64,000 bases of DNA from Bog-473 sp963791455 (GCA_963791455.1 CAWBSM010000001.1:434001-498000), one strand, 5' to 3'. Positions 47,434-56,539 are shown, numbered from the stretch's first letter. Notes: generated from the sequence alone by a model not told the origin. Numbers and translations: made by a program.

Positions 47434-48441
47434 CTAAGGCGCCAGGGCGAAACGCAACCGCAGATCGGGTTCGGGACCGAACCCGGAGGAGCTCGGACCG
47501 GTGGTCGCCAGCTTGTGCCAGCCGGCGACGCCGACCATGGCGGCGTTGTCGGTGGCCATCGACTGCGGGGGGATGAGCAGCCGGGTGCCGAACTCGTCGG
47601 CCAACGCCTGGGCCCGGACGCGCAGGATCGGGCTGGCCGCCACCCCGCCCACGATCGCGATGGCGGGGTCGCCGAACTCCTCGAGCGCGCGGCGCACCTT
47701 GGCGCACAGCACGTCCATGCAGGCGGCCACGAAGGACGCCGCCACCTCGGTCTCCGAGAAGCTCGGGTCGGCGCGAACGTGGTTGACGACGGCCGTCTTG
47801 AGCCCAGAGAAGGAGAACGCGTAGCCGTCGGCGAGCATGGGGCGGGGAAAGCCGAGCACGTCCTCGCCCGTCGCGGCCAGCCGGTCGAGCACCGGACCCC
47901 CCGGGTAGCCGAGGCCGAGGAAGCGAGCCACCTTGTCGTATGCCTCACCGATGGAGTCGTCGACGGTCTCGCCCAACAGCTGGTAGCGGCCCGGCGCGGT
48001 CGCCCGCGTGAGCATGCAGTGCCCGCCCGACACGAGGAGCGCGGTTTGGGGGAACGGCACCTCTCGGTCCGCCAGGTACACGCTGGCGAGGTGGCCCTCC
48101 AGGTGGTTGACGCCCACGACCGGCACACCCCAGCCCGACGCCAGGGCTTTGGCCGTTGCGATGCCGACCAACAGCGCGCCCACCAGGCCGGGTCCGGACG
48201 TCACGGCGACGGCTGCCAGCTGCGCGCCCTCCACTCCGGCCTCCTCCAGGGCCCGCCCGACGATCGGAGTGATGGTCTCGAGGTGGGCCCGGCTGGCCAG
48301 TTCGGGGACCACCCCGCCGAACGCGGCATGCAGGTCGATCTGGCTCGCCACCACCGACGAGCGCACGTCGTAGGAGTCGTCGACGACGGCGGCGGCTGTT
48401 TCGTCGCACGACGTCTCGATCGCCAGCAGCGCCCGCGTCAC
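47434..48441 (-). CDS. tsaD: tRNA threonylcarbamoyladenosine transferase TsaD
   Basis: A 335-residue ASKHA-fold enzyme: LLAIETSCDETAAAVVD at the start, metal ligands H113 and H117 in VNHLEGHLASV, and IVGGVAASPILRVRAQALAD late. It transfers the threonylcarbamoyl group onto A37 of ANN-decoding tRNAs. The first four bases overlap the end of the TsaC-type gene, which makes the donor. TsaB and TsaE are not in the window. Confidence 0.95.
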   Translation of the reverse strand: MTRALLAIETSCDETAAAVVDDSYDVRSSVVASQIDLHAAFGGVVPELASRAHLETITPIVGRALEEAGVEGAQLAAVAVTSGPGLVGALLVGIATAKALASGWGVPVVGVNHLEGHLASVYLADREVPFPQTALLVSGGHCMLTRATAPGRYQLLGETVDDSIGEAYDKVARFLGLGYPGGPVLDRLAATGEDVLGFPRPMLADGYAFSFSGLKTAVVNHVRADPSFSETEVAASFVAACMDVLCAKVRRALEEFGDPAIAIVGGVAASPILRVRAQALADEFGTRLLIPPQSMATDNAAMVGVAGWHKLATTGPSSSGFGPEPDLRLRFALAP

Positions 48442-49067
48442 GCTGTCCCTGCCAACGCGCGCTCGATCTTTGCCTGCGAGATCGCCCCTTCACGCTCGAC
48501 GGCCGCCTCGGGTCCGTGCACGTTGACCAGCGTCGAGGGCACGTCCTCCAGCGTCCCACCGTCGACGATGAGGTCGACGCCGTCGCCGAGGCTGCCCCCG
48601 ACCTCGTGGGCCGTGCGAGGGGTCGGCGCGCCGTGCGGGTTGGCGCTGGTGACGACGAGCACACCGGTCTGCTCGAGCAGCGCCCGCAGGAAGTCGTGGC
48701 CCGGGATGCGGACCGCCACCTCCGCGCGTCCGGCCAGCCAACCGGGCCGTTCGAGCCCGGGGTCGAAGCCAAAGGCCAGGGTGAGCGGTCCCGGCCACCA
48801 GCAGGCGGCCAGTACTTCGGCGGCGAAGTTGAAGCTCACCCCGAGCGCACGTACCTGCGCCACCGAGGCGGCCAGGACCGGGAGGTGCATGCCCTCAGGC
48901 CGCCCCTTGGCCCGGAACACCGCCTGCACGGCGCTCTGGTCACCCGGTCGGGCGGCCAACCCGTAGACCGTGTCGGTCGGCAACACGGCGACGCCGCCGG
49001 AGCGCAGCACCTCAGTGGCGGCCCGTGCGCCCTCGGCGTCGGCGGGCACGATCCTCACGGGGCGCAC
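48438..49067 (-). CDS. tsaC: L-threonylcarbamoyladenylate synthase (TsaC/Sua5/YrdC)
   Basis: A 209-residue YrdC-fold protein: GGVAVLPTDTVYGLAARPGD, FRAKGRPEGMHLPVLA, WWPGPLTLAF and TSANPHGAPTPRT are the diagnostic loops of the ATP/threonine/bicarbonate site. There is no C-terminal Sua5 domain, as in TsaC. It supplies threonylcarbamoyl-AMP to TsaD, whose gene overlaps it by four bases. Active-site residues look complete. Confidence 0.93.
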   Translation of the reverse strand: MRPVRIVPADAEGARAATEVLRSGGVAVLPTDTVYGLAARPGDQSAVQAVFRAKGRPEGMHLPVLAASVAQVRALGVSFNFAAEVLAACWWPGPLTLAFGFDPGLERPGWLAGRAEVAVRIPGHDFLRALLEQTGVLVVTSANPHGAPTPRTAHEVGGSLGDGVDLIVDGGTLEDVPSTLVNVHGPEAAVEREGAISQAKIERALAGTA

Positions 49068-49100
49068 CGAATCTTGCGACGGCTCGTGCCGACGCGGGCC

Positions 49101-49559
49101 TCAGAGCTGAAGCGGGCGAATGGGGGCGGCGACGAGCGCCGGCTCCGATCGCCAGTCAACCCCGGGCACGTCGATGTAGAGCTCGACCTCGTTGCCGTCC
49201 GGATCGAGGATGTAGACGCTGTGGGTCACGGTGTGGTCGGAGGCACCGACCACGGTGGCGCCGGCCGCTTGCACCTGGGCCAGCGCCTCCCGCAGGTCGT
49301 CGTCGGTGTCGCCGACCTTGAGGCCGAAGTGGTACAGCCCGATCCGCCGGCCCGCCGGGACCGGCGTGGCGTCCGCGCCGACCTCAATCAGGAGGAGCTC
49401 GTGATGGGTGCGGCCCGACGAGAACGCGGCCGCACCGACGGCCTCCTGGCCGGGCTCGGGGAGGATCTGGCGCCAGCCGAGGACGTCGCGGTAGAACGCC
49501 GCCGACCGCCCGAGGTCACGCACGTAGAGCACCAGGTGGCCGAGCTCTCGAACCGTCAT
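49101..49559 (-). CDS. VOC superfamily (glyoxalase-like) protein
   Basis: A 152-residue protein with two beta-alpha-beta-beta-beta repeats: ELGHLVLYVRDLGRSAAFYRDVLGW at the start and DHTVTHSVYILDPDGNEVELYID at the end, giving His and Glu at the family's metal positions. Many such proteins are extradiol dioxygenases or glyoxalases; function not determinable. It overlaps the WS/DGAT stop by four bases (ATGA), so it is translated from the same message. Confidence 0.87.
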   Translation of the reverse strand: MTVRELGHLVLYVRDLGRSAAFYRDVLGWRQILPEPGQEAVGAAAFSSGRTHHELLLIEVGADATPVPAGRRIGLYHFGLKVGDTDDDLREALAQVQAAGATVVGASDHTVTHSVYILDPDGNEVELYIDVPGVDWRSEPALVAAPIRPLQL

Positions 49560-51082
49560 GCGTTCACGCTACCGGACGCCTCGGACGCCTCGGACGCCTC
49601 GGACGCCTCGGAACGGATCCACTGCGCGGTAGGCGGCATGCCCGGCCCGAGGTGAATGGGAACGTCGAAGGGTTCGGGCTCGAGCCCGGCCGCCTCCATC
49701 AACTCACCCAACGCGTCGGGGACCGCGTGGGCCACGTCCCACAGGCGCGGCACCGCCCGGGCGTCCGATGCGAGTCCCCAGTACAGGACGCCTCGGTAGC
49801 TCATGATCGTGATGTTCAGTCCGAAGCCGTCCATCACGGGACCGAGGGGGAACATGCCCAGCAGCTCGCTGCCCCCCAGGTACAGGGGGAAGTCGGGGCC
49901 CGGGACGTTGGACACGATCAGATTGGCCACCGGCCGGTGGCGGTCCGCCAGCTTCATTCCCGTATACACGCGGGCCGCCGCCGCAAAGACGTTGGGCGTG
50001 GCATGCTCGGCCCAGTTCTGCAGCGTCGTCGCACCGAGGGCCTTGTGCTCCTCCTTGGCCCCCTTGGTGCCCTCGTGGATGAGGCGCAGCCGTTCGAGCG
50101 GGTCCTCGATCTGGCAGGGCAGCTGGACGAACATGGCCGACACCTTGTTGGAGCCCTTCAGCTCCGCCACGTCCGGCGTCACCGAGACCGGCACCACCGT
50201 GACAAGGGGGATGTCGGGCAGCTCGTCGCCGGCCAGCAGGTACGCGCGCAGCGCTCCGGCGCACATGGCCAGCACGATGTCGTTGACGGTCGTGCCCATC
50301 TCGTTCTTCAACTTCTTCACGTCGGCCAGGCTGGCCGCGGCGAAAGCGACGCGACGGCGGGCGTGGACGGCCACGTTGATGGACGTCCGCGGCGCCGTCA
50401 ACGGCAACGCCGCCTTGCCGGTCAAGCCCTGGCGGATGCGGCGGATGTCCAGGATGCTGCGCGTCGTGCGCACCACCATGCGGCCCACGTCGAAGGGCGC
50501 CACCAGGCCGGCCATCATGGCCTGGGAGACCATCTCACAGCCGGACGGGATGCGCGAGTCGAGCTGCCGCGGGGCGCGCGTCGGCGTGGCGGGCGGGTCG
50601 GGTTCCAGGTCGAACAGGACGCCCAGCAGCTCGGCCCCCGAGACACCGTCGATGGTGCTGTGATGCATCTTGGTCACGAGCGCGATCTTCCCGTCCTCGA
50701 CGCCCTCGACGATCCACATCTCCCACAGGGGACGGTCGCGGTGGAGCTGGCGGCTGATGACGTCGGCCGTGAAATCGGCCAGTTCGCGCATGCCGCCCGG
50801 CGTCGGGAGCGCGGCGCGCCGCAGGTGGTTGTCGATGTCGAACTCGGGGTCGTCCACCCATACGGGGAAGCCCAGACGCATGGGCACCTCGACCAGGCGG
50901 CGCTGAAAGACGGGCGCCAGCGGGATCCGGTCGCTGATCAGCTGCCGGATCCGGCGGAACGAGTAGCCGCCGGGCACCGTCGAGGGGTCGAAGACCGCCG
51001 TGATGGCCACGTGCATGTGGAGCGTGGGCGTCTCCATGTACAGAAAGCCCGCATCGAGACCGCTCAGCCGTTCGGGGCTCAT
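49556..51082 (-). CDS. Wax ester synthase/diacylglycerol acyltransferase (WS/DGAT)
   Basis: A 508-residue WES family acyltransferase. The catalytic HHxxxDG is KMHHSTIDGVSGAELL (H140-G146), preceded by RPLWEMWIVEGVEDGK; the C-terminal half has VVPVSVTPDVAELKGSNKVS and NLIVSNVPGPDFPLYLGGSEL. It esterifies acyl-CoA with diacylglycerol or alcohols to make storage lipid. AAGGAGAG precedes the ATG. The C-terminus carries a Ser-Glu-Ala repeat encoded by a 9-bp tandem repeat. Confidence 0.92.
   Translation of the reverse strand: MSPERLSGLDAGFLYMETPTLHMHVAITAVFDPSTVPGGYSFRRIRQLISDRIPLAPVFQRRLVEVPMRLGFPVWVDDPEFDIDNHLRRAALPTPGGMRELADFTADVISRQLHRDRPLWEMWIVEGVEDGKIALVTKMHHSTIDGVSGAELLGVLFDLEPDPPATPTRAPRQLDSRIPSGCEMVSQAMMAGLVAPFDVGRMVVRTTRSILDIRRIRQGLTGKAALPLTAPRTSINVAVHARRRVAFAAASLADVKKLKNEMGTTVNDIVLAMCAGALRAYLLAGDELPDIPLVTVVPVSVTPDVAELKGSNKVSAMFVQLPCQIEDPLERLRLIHEGTKGAKEEHKALGATTLQNWAEHATPNVFAAAARVYTGMKLADRHRPVANLIVSNVPGPDFPLYLGGSELLGMFPLGPVMDGFGLNITIMSYRGVLYWGLASDARAVPRLWDVAHAVPDALGELMEAAGLEPEPFDVPIHLGPGMPPTAQWIRSEASEASEASEASGSVNA
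49573..49611. repeat. 9-bp tandem repeat in the WS/DGAT C-terminus
   Basis: GGACGCCTC is repeated four times without change (plus a partial fifth), encoding Ser-Glu-Ala copies on the minus strand. It sits right at the end of the acyltransferase and just outside the VOC start, so unit number is likely to vary between strains. Confidence 0.85.
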
Positions 51083-51206
51083 CGACTCTCCTTGCTCGTC
51101 GCCCGCCGTCCATAAGCTGACACCAACGGCGGGTCGGGGCAAGCCGAGAACCGGCTCCGACCAGGGAAGACCTGCGGGAGCCGGCCATTCGGGCGAAGAT
51201 GGTGGC

Positions 51207-52457
51207 GTGCCGTACGCCTTCTTGATCGTCACCCTCATCGGCGCCCTGGCCGTCGTGCTGGCCTATCGCCCCATCCGGCGGGAGCCCTTCACCGTGCTCA
51301 GTTTCACCATGGCGTGGATCGCGGGAGAGCTGGCGTTCCAGAACATCGTCTGGCAGATGATCGCCACGGCCCTCTTCATTGCCTTTGGCGCCCTCGACAA
51401 CTGGGCCGGTTGGCTCGGCCTCGCCCTGGCGGTCCTCGACTGGATCGGGCTCTTCGGGTTGGGCATCGCCGGGCGCCGGGCGGCCGGCGTCACGGCCGCA
51501 GCCCTCGACGAGGTGCGCTCCGCCGCCTTCCCGGTGCCCACAAAGCCGACCACCCCCACATGGGGTCGCTGGTGGCGCGTGAGCCGGGCCATCCCGTTCG
51601 GCTGGCGTGCCCTCGAGATGACCAGGAACATCGACTACTGGGGCGACGGCAGCGCCCGCCACCGCCTTGACGTCTACCGCTCCCGTCTGGCGCCGCCCGA
51701 CAAGGCGCCCGTGATGGTGTACATCCACGGCGGGGCGTGGACGATCGGCGACAAGCGCGAGCAGGGCAAGCCGATGATGTACGAACTGGTCGCCCGGGGC
51801 TGGGTCTGCGTGGCCATCAATTACCGGCTGAGCCCGCGGGCGACGTGGCCGGATCACATTGTCGACGCCAAGCGGGCCGTGGCCTGGGTGAAGGAGAACA
51901 TCGCCCGGTACGGCGGCGACCCCTCCTTTGTCGCGGTCAGTGGGGGGTCGGCTGGTGGGCACCTGGGCGCGTTGTTGGCCCTCAGCGCCGGCGACCCCGG
52001 CTTCCAGCCCGGGTTCGAGGAGCTGGACACCTCCGTGCAGGCCTGCGTCCCCTTCTACGGGGTGATGGACATGACCGGCTCACCGGAGGGGTCGGCCCGC
52101 TTCGGGCCGGGCCTGCGCGAGATGCTCGAAAGCAAGGTCATGAAGGTCAAGGAGTCGGAGCAGCCCGAGCTCTTCCGCGCGGCGTCACCGACCTACCGGG
52201 TCAACGCCGGCGCCCCGCCGTTCTTGGTCCTCCAGGGCGTCAACGACACGCTGGTGCCGGTAGAGACGGCCCGGATCTTCGTCGATCGCCTGCGGTCTGT
52301 CTCGCGCCAGCCCGTGGGCTACGCGGAGCTGCCGCTGGCTCAGCACGCCTTCGACGTGTTGGCCTCGTTGCGTTGCCAGGCGACGACGTCCGCCGTCGCA
52401 GACTTCTTGGAGGGCGCTCTCGCCGTCGTCAGGTCGAACGTGGGCACGGATCCCTGA
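51207..52457 (+). CDS. Alpha/beta hydrolase, carboxylesterase/HSL type, membrane-anchored
   Basis: A 416-residue protein. Three or four N-terminal hydrophobic helices (about 3-22, 32-52, 60-90) form a membrane anchor. The catalytic domain has the oxyanion VMVYIHGGAWTIGDKR, the nucleophile in AVSGGSAGGHLGAL, a late LVLQGVNDTLVPVETAR (acid) and LPLAQHAFDVL (His). This resembles actinobacterial lipid esterases of the BD-FAE/HSL group. It starts at GTG. It is divergent from the WS/DGAT gene, and a lipid-related role is plausible. Confidence 0.88.
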   Translation: MPYAFLIVTLIGALAVVLAYRPIRREPFTVLSFTMAWIAGELAFQNIVWQMIATALFIAFGALDNWAGWLGLALAVLDWIGLFGLGIAGRRAAGVTAAALDEVRSAAFPVPTKPTTPTWGRWWRVSRAIPFGWRALEMTRNIDYWGDGSARHRLDVYRSRLAPPDKAPVMVYIHGGAWTIGDKREQGKPMMYELVARGWVCVAINYRLSPRATWPDHIVDAKRAVAWVKENIARYGGDPSFVAVSGGSAGGHLGALLALSAGDPGFQPGFEELDTSVQACVPFYGVMDMTGSPEGSARFGPGLREMLESKVMKVKESEQPELFRAASPTYRVNAGAPPFLVLQGVNDTLVPVETARIFVDRLRSVSRQPVGYAELPLAQHAFDVLASLRCQATTSAVADFLEGALAVVRSNVGTDP

Positions 52458-52471
52458 CCCTGCGGGTCAGG
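52453..52471. terminator. Hairpin that contains both convergent stop codons
   Basis: CCTGACCC and GGGTCAGG form a perfect eight-pair stem around TGC. The hydrolase stop (52455-52457) lies in the left arm and the valS stop (52467-52469) in the right arm, so the palindrome serves as shared gene ends and a probable bidirectional terminator. Confidence 0.6.
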
Positions 52472-55013
52472 CCTCGTCGGCGAGCCGGACCTCGACCGAG
52501 AGGGCGTCCCCCACCGCGACGACCAACTCGTCCACCCCGCCGGCATCGGTGACGTCACGTCGGGCCGCCTCGAGCGCGGCCAGGGTCGCCGGCGGACCCG
52601 TCACCCTCAGCAGCGCCACCCGCGCCCGCATGGACCGCTTGTGGGCCGTCTTCTCGCGGCGCACCGCGCCCAGCACTTCGGACGCCACGGTCAGCACGTC
52701 TTGGGCCGCGCCGGCGTGGACGCCGACCTCGGCGACGTCGGGCCACGGGGCGTGGTGGACCGACCCCTCCTGCCACCAGCTCCAGACCTCCTCGGTCACG
52801 AAGGGGAGCGAGGGGGCGAAGAGCCGGATCAGGATCGAAAGGGCCAGCGCGAGGGTGGCCCGGGCCGAGTCGGTGCCCCCGGGGTCGCCCTCTCCGTACG
52901 CCCTTATCTTGACCAGCTCGAGGTAGTCGTCGCAGAAGGACCAGAAGAAGGTCTCGGTGACCTCCTGGGCGCGGGCGTAGTCGAACTGCTCGAACGCCGC
53001 CGTTGCGGTGGTTACCACGTCGGCCAGCTGGGCCAGAAGGGCCAGGTCGAGCGGCTCGTGCGACGCCTCGACGCCTGGGGGCGCACCCTGGCCGAGGCGC
53101 CCCAGCGCGAACTTCGAGGCGTTGAGGATCTTGATGGCCAGACGGCGGCCGATCTTCATGACGCCGGGGTCCACCGCGGTGTCGGTGCCCGGGCGGCCGT
53201 TGCAGGCCCAATAGCGCACCGCATCGGACCCGAACTCGTCCACCAGCGGCATGGGGGTCACCACGTTGCCCTTGGACTTGGACATCTTCTTGCGCTCGGG
53301 GTCGAGGACCCAGCCGTTGAGCGTCGTGTGCCCCCAGGGCACGACGTGGTGTTCCAGATGCGCCCGCAAGATGGTGGAGAAGAGCCAGGTCCGGATGATC
53401 TCATAGCCCTGAGGCCGCAGGTCCATGGGGAAGGTGGCGGCGAACAGGTCGGGGTCGTCCTCCCACCGGCAAGCGATCTGCGGGGTTAGCGACGAGGTGG
53501 CCCAGGTGTCCATGACGTCGGGGTCACCGGCGAAACCACCCGGGGCGCCGCGCTGCTCGGCCGCATAGCCGGGGGGCGTGTCGGTGGTGGGGTCGACGGG
53601 AAGACTGGCCTCGTCAGGGACGAGGGGGGACTCGTAGTCCGGTTCGCCATCGGCGCCGAGGGGATACCAGATCGGGATGGGCACACCGAAGAAGCGCTGC
53701 CGGCTCGCGAGCCAGTCGCTGTTGAGTCCGTTCACCCAGTCCTCGTAGCGGACCTGCATGTAGGGAGGGTGCCAGTCAAGCTCCGCGCCCCGGGCGAGCA
53801 GGGCCTGGCGCAGCGTCTCGTCCCGTCCGCCGTTGCGGATGAACCACTGCCGGCTCGTGACGATCTCGAGCGGGCGTTCGCCCCGCTCGTAGAACTTGAC
53901 CGGATGCGTGATCGCCCGTGGCTCGCCGATCAGGTCGCCCGACTCGGCCAGCATCTCGATCATGGCGCGCTGGGCTTGCTTCACCGTGCGCCCCGCGATG
54001 GCGCGCCAGGCCTCGCCGTTGGGGACACCCGGCGGGGGCGCCTCGGCGATGTGGCCCGTGCGGGTGAGGATGTTGCGCGTGGGCAGGTTGAGCTCGCGCC
54101 ACCACACAACGTCGGTGACGTCGCCGAACGTGCAGATCATTGCGATGCCGGAGCCCTTGTCCGGTTCGGCCAGGGGATGGGCAAGGATGGGCACCTCGAC
54201 CCCGAAGAGAGGGGTGTGGACCGTGGTCCCCACATGTTCCGCGTACCGCTCGTCGTCGGGGTGCGCGACCAGGGCCACGCAGGCAGCGACCAACTCGGGC
54301 CGGGTCGTCTCGATCTCGATCTCGTCGAAGCGCAGCCGGTAGTACGCGCCCGGCCGTTCGCGGTCCTCCATCTCCGCCTGTGCCACCGCCGTCTGGTAGT
54401 CGACGTCCCACAGCGTCGGCGCCTCGGACGAGTAGGCCTCGCCCCGCGCCAGGTTGCGCAGGAACATGCGCTGGCTGGCGCGCCGGCTGCGGTCGTCGAT
54501 GGTCGCGTAGCCCAGCGTCCAGTCAACGGAGAGTCCGATCCGCCGCCACAAAGCCTCGAAGGCCCGTTCGTCCTCGGCCGTCAGCTGGTGGCACAGCGCG
54601 ATGAAGTTGGGCCGGCTCACCGGGATGTCCTCCGGTCCGGGTTCCTCGGGCGGCACGAAGTCGGGTTCGAAAGGCAGCGACGGGTCGCACTTCACGCCGA
54701 AGTAGGTCTGCACCCGGCGCTCGGTCGGCAGCCCGTTGTCGTCCCAGCCCATCGGGTAGAAGACCTTCCAGCCCCGCATGCGGCGGTAGCGGGCGATGGC
54801 GTCGGTCTGCACGTAGCCGAAGACCGACCCCATGTGCAACGAACCGGACACGGTCGGCGGGGGGGTGTCGATGGAGAAGACCTGGTCCCGGGGGGCACCC
54901 TCGTCGAAGCGGTAGGCACCGTTCTCGTCCCATGTGGCAGCCCAGTGTTCTTCGAGACCATCGAGCGAGGGCTTGTCGGGGACGCGTGGCGCGCCAGTCA
55001 CGGGCGTCGACAT
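52467..55013 (-). CDS. valS: Valine--tRNA ligase
   Basis: An 848-residue class I synthetase. The HIGH-type motif is PPTVSGSLHMGSVFGY, the editing domain lies between about 200 and 400 (including RPELVAACVALVAHP), and KMSKS is KKMSKSKGNVVTPMPLVDEF. The anticodon-binding helical domain ends near the C-terminus. Slightly shorter than E. coli ValS because the C-terminal coiled-coil arm is absent. It charges tRNA-Val and edits mischarged Thr. Only 20 bases separate its ATG from cysS. Confidence 0.96.
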   Translation of the reverse strand: MSTPVTGAPRVPDKPSLDGLEEHWAATWDENGAYRFDEGAPRDQVFSIDTPPPTVSGSLHMGSVFGYVQTDAIARYRRMRGWKVFYPMGWDDNGLPTERRVQTYFGVKCDPSLPFEPDFVPPEEPGPEDIPVSRPNFIALCHQLTAEDERAFEALWRRIGLSVDWTLGYATIDDRSRRASQRMFLRNLARGEAYSSEAPTLWDVDYQTAVAQAEMEDRERPGAYYRLRFDEIEIETTRPELVAACVALVAHPDDERYAEHVGTTVHTPLFGVEVPILAHPLAEPDKGSGIAMICTFGDVTDVVWWRELNLPTRNILTRTGHIAEAPPPGVPNGEAWRAIAGRTVKQAQRAMIEMLAESGDLIGEPRAITHPVKFYERGERPLEIVTSRQWFIRNGGRDETLRQALLARGAELDWHPPYMQVRYEDWVNGLNSDWLASRQRFFGVPIPIWYPLGADGEPDYESPLVPDEASLPVDPTTDTPPGYAAEQRGAPGGFAGDPDVMDTWATSSLTPQIACRWEDDPDLFAATFPMDLRPQGYEIIRTWLFSTILRAHLEHHVVPWGHTTLNGWVLDPERKKMSKSKGNVVTPMPLVDEFGSDAVRYWACNGRPGTDTAVDPGVMKIGRRLAIKILNASKFALGRLGQGAPPGVEASHEPLDLALLAQLADVVTTATAAFEQFDYARAQEVTETFFWSFCDDYLELVKIRAYGEGDPGGTDSARATLALALSILIRLFAPSLPFVTEEVWSWWQEGSVHHAPWPDVAEVGVHAGAAQDVLTVASEVLGAVRREKTAHKRSMRARVALLRVTGPPATLAALEAARRDVTDAGGVDELVVAVGDALSVEVRLADEA

Positions 55014-55033
55014 GATCGGGTTACCGTACCTGG
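55014..55033. promoter_or_regulatory. 20-bp divergent start region, valS/cysS
   Basis: The two start codons are separated by only 20 bases. A near-palindromic TACCGTA lies in it: TACCGT ends six bases before the cysS GTG and, on the other strand, TACGGT ends nine bases before the valS ATG, the -10 distance for leaderless messages. Promoter -35 parts would lie inside the opposite coding region. Confidence 0.45.
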
Positions 55034-56431
55034 GTGCTGCACCTCCACGACACCGCCACGGGCACGATCCGCCCCCTCGATCTCCGCAACGAGGGCGAAG
55101 TGTCGATGTACGTGTGTGGCCCGACCGTGTACGACATGCCCCACATCGGGCACGGGCGGGCCAACCTGACCTTTGACGTCCTCCGCCGATACCTGAGCTT
55201 CATCGGGCTGAAGGTCCACCACGTGGCGAACGTCACCGACGTCGACGACAACATCATCAAGCGGGCCGCCGAACTCGGGCGTACCGAGCCCGCCGTGGCC
55301 GCCGAGTTCGAGGCCCGCTGGTGGGAGTCCATGGACGCACTGGGAGATCTCCGCCCGCAGGACATCCCGCACGCCACGCAGTACATCGAGGACATGGTGG
55401 CGCTCGTGGGCGAGCTGATGGCCAAGGAGAAGGCCTACGAGACGCCCGACGGCGTCTACCTGGAAGTCTCCAAGGTTGAGGGGTACGGACTCCTGGCGCA
55501 GCAGTCGCTGGAGTCGCTGCAGGTGGGAGCACGGGTCGAGGCGAACGAGGACAAGCACTCGCCCCTCGACTTCGCCCTGTGGAAGAAGGCCAAGGCGGGT
55601 GAGCCCAGCTGGGACTCACCGTGGGGGCCGGGTCGGCCCGGGTGGCACACCGAGTGCGTGGTCATGTCGCTCGACCTGCTCGGTGAGGGGTTCGACCTGC
55701 ACGGCGGAGGGCAGGACCTGAAGTTCCCCCACCACGAGAACGAGCGGGCGCAGGCCGTCGCCGACGGCAAGGTCTTCGCACAGCACTGGATGCACAACGG
55801 CTGGGTGGAGGTCGAGGGCACGAAGATGTCGAAGTCGCTCGGCAACTTCACCACGCTGCCCGACCTTCTGTCGCGCTACGACGCCCGCGCCTACCGGTTG
55901 CTCGTGCTGCGCGCTCATTACCGCTCGCCAATCGAGGTGACGCCCGACACGTTGGCCGACGCCGAGAAGGCTCTGGCCCGCCTGGACGGGCTGGCGCGGC
56001 GGTTCCCGGTCGCCGATCTCTTGGAGGGCACGGAACACGGGTTCGTCGTCGATGGGACGCCGCCCGCGACCGGTGTGGACCCGGTGGCGTCAGCCGCCTT
56101 CCGGGTGCGCATGGACGACGACCTGGACACTGCGGGTGCGCTGGCCGGCATCTTCGATCTGGTCACGGCGGCGCACTCCGCCGCCGACGCCGGCGACGAG
56201 GAAAAGGGCGCTCACCTCGCTCGCACGGCCGCGGTGTTGGCCGCTGCGCTCGGGCTCTCGCTGCGTGCCGCGGACACCGCTCTCGACGAGGAGTCGGCGC
56301 GGCTGGTGGCCGAACGCGACGCGGCCCGCGGCGCCCGGGACTTCGCTCGTGCCGACGCCCTGCGCGAGGAGTTGGTGGCCCGGGGCTGGACGGTCGAGGA
56401 CACCCCGTCGGGGACCGCCATCCGCCGCTGA
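55034..56431 (+). CDS. cysS: Cysteine--tRNA ligase
   Basis: A 465-residue class I synthetase. The N-terminal zinc/HIGH region is MYVCGPTVYDMPHIGHGRAN, VANVTDVDDNIIKRA follows, the zinc ligands recur in WHTECVVMSLDLLG and GGQDLKFPHHENERAQA, and KMSKS is WVEVEGTKMSKSLGNF. The C-terminal DALR-type anticodon domain is present, which rules out the mycothiol enzyme MshC. It starts at GTG and is probably leaderless. Confidence 0.95.
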   Translation: MLHLHDTATGTIRPLDLRNEGEVSMYVCGPTVYDMPHIGHGRANLTFDVLRRYLSFIGLKVHHVANVTDVDDNIIKRAAELGRTEPAVAAEFEARWWESMDALGDLRPQDIPHATQYIEDMVALVGELMAKEKAYETPDGVYLEVSKVEGYGLLAQQSLESLQVGARVEANEDKHSPLDFALWKKAKAGEPSWDSPWGPGRPGWHTECVVMSLDLLGEGFDLHGGGQDLKFPHHENERAQAVADGKVFAQHWMHNGWVEVEGTKMSKSLGNFTTLPDLLSRYDARAYRLLVLRAHYRSPIEVTPDTLADAEKALARLDGLARRFPVADLLEGTEHGFVVDGTPPATGVDPVASAAFRVRMDDDLDTAGALAGIFDLVTAAHSAADAGDEEKGAHLARTAAVLAAALGLSLRAADTALDEESARLVAERDAARGARDFARADALREELVARGWTVEDTPSGTAIRR

Positions 56432-56504
56432 CGGGCAGAGAATCCCTGACCAGCGCCCATTTCCCGCACGACCCCCCAATGCCTGGAACGGTGATCGACT
56501 CGTA

Positions 56505-56522
56505 GGTTACTGTGGAGTAACC
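56505..56522. promoter_or_regulatory. Putative operator GGTTACT-GTGG-AGTAACC
   Basis: A perfect seven-base inverted repeat with a four-base centre, 53 bases upstream of the acyl-CoA dehydrogenase start. The shape is that of TetR/FadR-type sites that control fatty-acid genes; the cognate regulator is not in the window. Confidence 0.55.
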
Positions 56523-56539
56523 CCAGAACGAACCGGTCC

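Noticed and set aside
49573..49611. The 9-bp repeats as a CRISPR-like array
   Set aside because: Units are contiguous with no spacers, and they lie inside a coding frame.
49652..51115. A 487-codon open frame on the plus strand opposite the WS/DGAT gene
   Set aside because: Composition is typical of an antisense shadow in GC-rich DNA (His/Arg/Gly-rich, no motifs). The WS/DGAT frame has complete catalytic motifs.
53769..55169. A long plus-strand frame opposite valS
   Set aside because: Shadow of a highly conserved synthetase; amino-acid composition is unnatural.
55034..56431. Mycothiol ligase MshC instead of cysS
   Set aside because: The anticodon-binding C-terminal domain and a complete KMSKS region are present; MshC lacks the C-terminal domain.
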